This document shows, one piece after another, positions 59,618 to 64,000 of a stretch of DNA of 64,000 nt. The position numbers and the translations under genes were made by a program. The DNA comes from Paenibacillus chitinolyticus NBRC 15660 (lineage in GTDB: Bacteria > Bacillota > Bacilli > Paenibacillales > NBRC-103111). The stretch's first letter is position 1. Every line of letters begins with the position of its first letter. The stretch lies in NCBI RefSeq assembly GCF_000739915.1, contig NZ_BBJT01000001.1, positions 186,001 to 250,000 on the forward strand. Direction: 5' to 3'. The notes beneath the pieces were generated by a model. That model was not told where the DNA came from, made no database searches, and was given only the letters and a program-made list of their open reading frames with translations.

Positions 59618-60721
59618 TTATTTACTGGTTTGTAAAAAGTTTTTGCCAAATTTAATTCTCACATAAGCAATAACCGCGTAAAAAACGGGCAGAGCATCCA
59701 CGAACACAAAAAATGTGACGACGGAAAGGGAGTTCATGTCAAACAAAAAGAGGGTAGTGTCCCGGGAAAATTGAAGCGCCACGACAACTGCGGTCCCGCA
59801 CAGGAGAGGAAGGATCGCTTTTCTCGTCTTAAATTTAAACAGCTCTGCCGCGCATTTGGTCCCTACATACAGGATAAACGAATCATGAACGAACATGGAT
59901 GTCGTCCACAAGCCGATCAGGAGGGGATCCGCATTGCCGAGTAATCCGCTTAACGTTGAACTTCGGATCAATTCGAGCAGGGGATACTGAATACGGCTCC
60001 CGAAGTAAGGGCCGAAAGTAAACAAAGTCAGCATCCATTGCATAAAGACGGCAAACGTCACGAGCAGACTGGCCGAAAGCAGGTTGCGAAGCGTTTTGGC
60101 GCCGAATTTCAGATGGGGTACCATAAATAAAAAAACGAACCATTCGCCAAACCAGGATACGGCGGTTAAGGTATCCCGAAAGGCTAAGCCCATTTTGTGA
60201 TGGGTCCATAAGGCGGGGAACATTTGAAAATCGGCATTCTTCGAAAACAAGCCCATAATGATGGCGATCCCGATCATCGTAATGAGGAAAAGCCCATCTG
60301 CTATATAGACAATCGAGACAAATCCCCAGCGCGCCGTAATCACGATAACCAGCCCGATGATAAGCTGCAGAAACCATTGAGGCGTTTCTCTCATATAAGT
60401 CGATCCGTAGAACAGCGTAAAGCTTTCGATATCAACCGAAACGTAATAGACGCACCAGTACAGAACAAGGAACAAAAACAAGCGGTGCGGCCATTTTCCG
60501 ATAATTTGTTCACCGAACTGAACCCAAGGCACGTCCGGGTTTAAGCGACCGACATAGACCGTGCAGCAGAGTAATAAAATACTGACCAGCCCCCCCAGAA
60601 ACAAAGAGATCCAGCCTTGATAGCCGGAGGTTGTTATCAGAGGAGAAATAAGAAAAGCGATCGGCTGAGAAATCATGTAAATCATTGCGAACCGGAACGT
60701 CTGCCAGGACGTCGAGCGCAT
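59618..60721 (-). CDS. GerAB/GerB-family spore germination permease
   Basis: 367 residues from ATG 60721 after GAGGTGATCCC. Ten hydrophobic helices of the APC-superfamily fold (FAMIYMISQPIAFLISPLITTSGYQGWISLFLGG, VPWVQFGEQIIGKWPHRLFLF...) are typical of germinant-receptor B subunits in the spore inner membrane, which bind the nutrient germinant. It is the last gene of gerA-gerC-small ORF-gerB. Confidence 0.92.
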   Translation of the reverse strand: MRSTSWQTFRFAMIYMISQPIAFLISPLITTSGYQGWISLFLGGLVSILLLCCTVYVGRLNPDVPWVQFGEQIIGKWPHRLFLFLVLYWCVYYVSVDIESFTLFYGSTYMRETPQWFLQLIIGLVIVITARWGFVSIVYIADGLFLITMIGIAIIMGLFSKNADFQMFPALWTHHKMGLAFRDTLTAVSWFGEWFVFLFMVPHLKFGAKTLRNLLSASLLVTFAVFMQWMLTLFTFGPYFGSRIQYPLLELIRSSTLSGLLGNADPLLIGLWTTSMFVHDSFILYVGTKCAAELFKFKTRKAILPLLCGTAVVVALQFSRDTTLFLFDMNSLSVVTFFVFVDALPVFYAVIAYVRIKFGKNFLQTSK

Positions 60722-60753
60722 GGGATCACCTCTTTCAATCAGAAATAAGAAGG

Positions 60754-60945
60754 TTACTCCAGCCAGCCAAGCAGCAGATGCGTGAGCTGGTTGGGCTGGG
60801 GCCACCACGTAAAGGCGGAGGCCAGAACGCTCCAACAGCCCAGCACCGAGAAAAGCACCCAGAATTTGACGGCTTCGCCGGGAGGTTTGGGGTTGGTTCT
60901 AATCCATTCCAGCAAGCCGAGAGCGAAGAAAGCGAGAGCAATCAT
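60754..60945 (-). CDS. Small membrane protein in the ger operon
   Basis: 63 residues from ATG 60945, 9 bases after AAAGGA (in-frame GTG 60978 has no site). Two hydrophobic helices (IALAFFALGLLEWI and FWVLFSVLGCWSVLASAFTWW) with a short loop. It lies between gerC and gerB. Short two-helix 'D' subunits are known from several germinant-receptor operons and modulate receptor activity; a match to those is inferred from position and shape. Confidence 0.75.
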   Translation of the reverse strand: MIALAFFALGLLEWIRTNPKPPGEAVKFWVLFSVLGCWSVLASAFTWWPQPNQLTHLLLGWLE

Positions 60946-60989
60946 AGCGGATTTTCCTTTCCGTAGAATGACGGACACGATTGGAATCG

Positions 60990-62138
60990 TTAAGATAAGA
61001 TTCCGACCTGTTTCACATTTATCTCGACTTTAAATTCGATATCGAGGTCGTTCTTATAATAATCGGTCCAGTTGTCCCGTTTTTCCTCCCAAAACTTGGG
61101 GTACTTCCAGTCAAGCAGCATGCCCAACTGCAGGACATCCGACTTTGCTTTCTGAGTTTTGCTGAATGCGCTTTTTAACTGTTTTTCGATTTTTTCACGC
61201 AGTTTCTGTTCAAGGATAGCGTTCATTTCTTTCTCGTCGCGGTTCATGATATCCCTTTTGTGGATCAAATCTCCGTCGCCTTTAAGGCTCAGCGTAAACC
61301 GGGGACCCTCCGGTCCCATCCGCACTGATTTTTTGCTCATCAATTGATTAAAAAGGATATCCGCCCTACTTTGGCCGTCGTCCCAGGATAGGGTGTATAC
61401 CTGCCTGCCCGATCTGCCCAAAGCCCAGGCTATGGCTCTGCCTTCCGCACTCGGAAGTACCCCCGTGAGCTTGTCGTCGTAATATAAGGCTACTCCTTGA
61501 ATGCCCGCCCATGGCTTGATCTCTCCGTTCTCACTGGGCATTTTCATCACACCCATCGTCAAGTAATTGGTTGCGACCCCCTGACCGGAAGCTTCCGCTA
61601 TCAAGCACTGCTTCGCGCTCGTATCTAGCATCGCTCTTTGCTGGGCCATTTTGAGCATCACTTCCGCCGGCATCCGTTCGTAAACGGGCGTAAGTTCCGC
61701 TACCTCTTTTGCCTTGCCAGGGGCGGTACTCACAATTGTGCTGATATGAAAAGTAGGTTCTCTTTGCATCCAGTCCAGCATATCTTTGATCCCGTTCTCC
61801 GCATATTGTCTGCCGACAGTAACGATCCGGGTGTGTCCGAAGTGAATCTTCCGGGTCAGATCTCTTTGGATGAGCATGAGGGCTTGCTGAATCGAAGTGC
61901 CCTGTTTGCTAATCACGGCGTACGGTTGTCCGTGGGAAGTGCCGCTGCCGGCTTGTTGACCGGACAAAAGGCGGTTCGGCAGCGGGCTGCTGATTGTAAC
62001 TTCTACCTTATCGGGAGTGTCCCCTTGATCGATGTACAGAGCAAAAACAAACGTTTGTTCGTCTATTTCGACCTTCGACCAGCAGCCTGTCATCAGCAGA
62101 AGCGGCAGCAGGGCAATGAAAAGTCTTATCCGTCTCAT
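60990..62138 (-). CDS. Ger(x)C-family germinant-receptor lipoprotein
   Basis: 382 residues. Lipobox LMTGC with Cys19 after a short basic start. CWSKVEIDEQTFVFALYID is the standard GerC opening, and the three-domain body (ISKQGTSIQQALMLIQRDLTRKIHFGHTRIVTVG, GVALYYDDKLTGVLPSAEGRAIAWAL, TDYYKNDLDIEFKVEINVKQVG) continues to the end. It is anchored on the spore inner membrane and is needed for receptor function. One base separates it from the gerA stop. Confidence 0.94.
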   Translation of the reverse strand: MRRIRLFIALLPLLLMTGCWSKVEIDEQTFVFALYIDQGDTPDKVEVTISSPLPNRLLSGQQAGSGTSHGQPYAVISKQGTSIQQALMLIQRDLTRKIHFGHTRIVTVGRQYAENGIKDMLDWMQREPTFHISTIVSTAPGKAKEVAELTPVYERMPAEVMLKMAQQRAMLDTSAKQCLIAEASGQGVATNYLTMGVMKMPSENGEIKPWAGIQGVALYYDDKLTGVLPSAEGRAIAWALGRSGRQVYTLSWDDGQSRADILFNQLMSKKSVRMGPEGPRFTLSLKGDGDLIHKRDIMNRDEKEMNAILEQKLREKIEKQLKSAFSKTQKAKSDVLQLGMLLDWKYPKFWEEKRDNWTDYYKNDLDIEFKVEINVKQVGILS

Positions 62139-62139
62139 G

Positions 62140-63585
62140 TTATTTCTGCCTCCTGAAGTTCCGGTCGATGTATGCTTTGGAACGCTTTTTCATAAGAGAC
62201 GAGGGCACGCGCATAAAAATGTCTTTCCAGTCCCGGAGAACGAGCGGCGCCAGCGGGCTCAGGTAAGGAGCGCCGAACGATCTCTGGCTCGTAAGATGCC
62301 CGTACACAATAAAGCTGGCGATGAAAACACCGATCAGACCTGTCGTACCGCCAATCAGCAGGAGCGGGAAACGCAGCAGACGTAAAGCCAGTCCCAGCTC
62401 GAAATGGGGAATGATGTAGGACGCGATCCCCGTGATGGATACGACGATGACCATAGGAGCGGATACGATCCCCGCTTGTACAGCCGCCTGTCCGATCACG
62501 ATGGCGCCGATGATGGAGATCGTCTGGCCGACCGGCTTCGGAATGCGCGTCCCGGCCTCGCGCAGCCCTTCGAAGGTCAGCTCCATAACAAGAGCCTCCG
62601 TCAGTGCGGAGAAGGGAATATTCTCGCGGGCCGCCGAAATCGTAAGCAGCAGATCCGACGGGATGATTTCGGGCTGAAACGTAGTGATCGCTATGTATAA
62701 CGAAGGCAGGAGCATCGAAATCAAGGCAAAGAAGATCCGCACCAGCCGTATCCAGCTTGCCGATAAATAGCTCTGGTAGTAATCCTCGGAAGACTGGAGC
62801 AGGGATAAGAGCGTCACGGGTACGAGAAGCGCCGACGGTGTCCCGTCCTGTATGAGACCGACACGGCCTTCCAGCAAGGAAGCGGCGACGGAGTCCGGCC
62901 GTTCCGTATATTGGAATTGAGGGAAGGGCGTTTTGTTTCCTTTCTTCATCTGCTCCGAAAGGTAGCTGATTCCGAGTACCCCGTCGATGGAAATTTCTCG
63001 GATTCCCTTATCGAGATCTTTTAAAATTTCCGGCTTGCAGAGTCCTTCGATATAAATCATATAGACAGTCGTCTGCGTGTACGTGCCCACGGTATATTTA
63101 ACGGTTTTCAAATCCGGGTGCTTGATTTTGTGCCGGAGCAGGGACAAGTTACTGACGATATCTTCGATAAAAGCCTCTTGGGGCCCGATAACGACAAGCT
63201 CGTTCTGAGACTCGGAAACCGCCCTTTTTTGATACTTGACGACATCGAACACATAAGCGCAGCCCAGTCCTTCGATGCAGAGCGCCGCTTTTCCGTGCAC
63301 GATTTCCCGGACGGCATCCTGGGAGGCATAAACCAGCTTCGCGGGAAGCGGGAACAAAGTCCCTTCGTCCAGCAGCTGAAGGAATTCCTCCCAATCATGG
63401 TCACCCTGAGCTTCGGCAATGAGAGCGGAAGCGACCTTCTCTTGAAGTGTCTTCACATCGACGATCGATTGGATATAAATGAGCACGCAGGAGCGTTCGT
63501 ATAGTAGAAAAGGCTGATAAACCGTATCTTCACTTCCAGCGAGAATTTGTTGTATATTTTCGTACATCAGACCTTTCATTTCCAC
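62140..63585 (-). CDS. GerA-family spore germination protein
   Basis: 481 residues from GTG 63585, seven bases after AAAGGAGG. The soluble N-terminal domain of about 250 residues (YTVGTYTQTTVYMIYIEGLCKPEILKDLDKGIREISIDGVLG) precedes helices around GRVGLIQDGTPSALLVPVTLLSLLQSSEDYYQ, PSLYIAITTFQPEIIPSDLLLTISAARENIPFSALTEALVMELTFEGLREAGTRIPKPVGQTISIIGAIVIGQAAVQAG. These are standard GerA A-subunit blocks. It forms the receptor with GerB and GerC and is expressed in the forespore; no sigma-G site could be assigned with confidence. Confidence 0.95.
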   Translation of the reverse strand: MEMKGLMYENIQQILAGSEDTVYQPFLLYERSCVLIYIQSIVDVKTLQEKVASALIAEAQGDHDWEEFLQLLDEGTLFPLPAKLVYASQDAVREIVHGKAALCIEGLGCAYVFDVVKYQKRAVSESQNELVVIGPQEAFIEDIVSNLSLLRHKIKHPDLKTVKYTVGTYTQTTVYMIYIEGLCKPEILKDLDKGIREISIDGVLGISYLSEQMKKGNKTPFPQFQYTERPDSVAASLLEGRVGLIQDGTPSALLVPVTLLSLLQSSEDYYQSYLSASWIRLVRIFFALISMLLPSLYIAITTFQPEIIPSDLLLTISAARENIPFSALTEALVMELTFEGLREAGTRIPKPVGQTISIIGAIVIGQAAVQAGIVSAPMVIVVSITGIASYIIPHFELGLALRLLRFPLLLIGGTTGLIGVFIASFIVYGHLTSQRSFGAPYLSPLAPLVLRDWKDIFMRVPSSLMKKRSKAYIDRNFRRQK

Positions 63586-63733
63586 GCGTACCCCTCCTTT
63601 TTATCCGTCCGGCATCCTTCTTCTTTAGAATGCGGAAATATCTGCAAGTTATGCAGGAAAGCCGGACATGCTTAAGAAAGGGGATGCTGACAAAAGATTT
63701 GGATAACCTGCTGCTCAGACGCCAGCGCAAAGC

Positions 63734-63762
63734 AAAAACTCCCTTGCTATAGACAAGGGAGT
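63734..63762 (-). terminator. Rho-independent terminator of the AhpD-like gene
   Basis: ACTCCCTTG (63738-63746) pairs with CAAGGGAGT (63754-63762); on the minus strand a T5 run follows. Confidence 0.85.
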
Positions 63763-63805
63763 CTGGTTTGCCGCCTTCAAGGAAGGCCGGGAAAGGTGCT
63801 GGGGA

Positions 63806-64000
63806 TCAGTCCGCGTCCGGCATCTTCCTGGCCGATACGGCCAGCCGGTTCCAGGCGTTTATGACGACGATGGCCATAATAATCTCGGAAGTCTGAACTT
63901 CGTCGAAATAAAGGCGGACTTCGTCGTATACGTCGTCCGGGACATGGGTTTCGGCAACGAGCGTAACGGCTTCCGTCAATGCGAGCACCGCGCGTTCTTC
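63806..64000 (-). CDS. Carboxymuconolactone decarboxylase (AhpD-like) family protein, start outside window
   Basis: The reading frame is open to the window edge; the visible 64 residues read EERAVLALTEAVTLVAETHV...VYDEVRLYFDEVQTSEIIMAIVVINAWNRLAVSARKMPDAD. ERAVLALTEAVT and INAWNRLAVS are the C-terminal hallmarks of AhpD-like alkylhydroperoxidases. The catalytic CxxC lies before the visible part. It is a cytoplasmic oxidative-stress enzyme. Confidence 0.85.
   Translation of the reverse strand, partial: EERAVLALTEAVTLVAETHVPDDVYDEVRLYFDEVQTSEIIMAIVVINAWNRLAVSARKMPDAD

Noticed and set aside
1-64000. Insertion sequences, tRNA/rRNA genes, CRISPR arrays, prophage or attachment sites
   Set aside because: No transposase motifs, terminal repeats, cloverleaf-like sequences or regular spacer arrays were seen; the 58.8-kb repeats are too short and few for a CRISPR array.

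Overview
The window comes from a spore-forming, Gram-positive bacterium of the Bacillota, most likely Paenibacillus or a close relative in the Paenibacillaceae. The evidence is a GerA/GerC/GerB spore germination operon, S-layer-homology surface proteins, a membrane-anchored AraC regulator beside an LplB/LplC-type sugar ABC transporter without its own ATPase, strong AGGAGG ribosome binding sites with frequent GTG/TTG starts, and a GC content that looks close to 50-55 %. I see no rRNA, tRNA, insertion sequence, prophage or CRISPR array.

Layout. (1) 1-12.0 kb: the end of a DMT-family transporter, then a polysaccharide-use locus made of a membrane AraC regulator, a sugar-binding lipoprotein, two permeases, a GH95-like glycosidase, an SGNH esterase and a secreted PL6 lyase with a discoidin domain. 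(2) 12.0-27.7 kb: small regulator/transporter modules. These include a TetR-MFS pair with matching operators, an ArsR-MFS pair with three matching operators, an AraC-MFS pair, an HxlR-quinone-reductase-like divergent pair, a proline-iminopeptidase-like hydrolase, an SDR, a frameshifted Lrp gene, a phytase-like secreted protein, a GH18 chitinase and a CPBP protease. (3) 27.8-35.3 kb: surface and housekeeping genes, with a 1463-residue SLH-anchored GHL10 protein, a VOC protein, a GNAT, a short SLH protein and a Gre-like factor preceded by an overlapping 27-codon ORF. (4) 35.5-40.5 kb: a histidine kinase/response regulator pair and a DCC / SRPBCC-DoxX / DUF4166 operon, then a DoxX gene. (5) 40.8-56.3 kb: the most interesting region, described below. 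(6) 56.4-64 kb: a membrane protein, a flavin reductase, ArsR and GNAT genes separated by four unusual 25-26-bp-spaced repeats, the ger operon, and the end of an AhpD-like gene.

The 40.8-56.3 kb region looks like a biosynthetic gene cluster with no modular NRPS or PKS. A strong promoter drives a 24-codon leader ORF and an acyltransferase that resembles the catalytic core of 2-oxoacid dehydrogenase E2 but lacks its lipoyl domain and catalytic His. Next is a LuxR-type regulator whose receiver domain lacks the phosphorylation residues. A triple CCACAT/ATGTGG/CCACAT site then precedes a 12-gene operon (42809-56188) that ends at a clear terminator. The operon encodes a free-standing adenylation enzyme, a carrier protein, a P450, a ketosynthase-III-like enzyme with an altered triad, a class III aminotransferase, an RraA-like aldolase, a TPP enzyme, a SAM methyltransferase, a citramalate synthase, an MFS exporter, an FAD monooxygenase and a Dabb-fold protein. 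The simplest reading is that one amino acid is loaded on the carrier and oxidised by the P450, then joined to a keto-acid-derived unit made by citramalate synthase, the TPP enzyme, the aldolase and the aminotransferase. Methylation, oxidation and export would follow. I do not recognise the product.

All family calls come from reading motifs in the translated sequence. No database search was possible.
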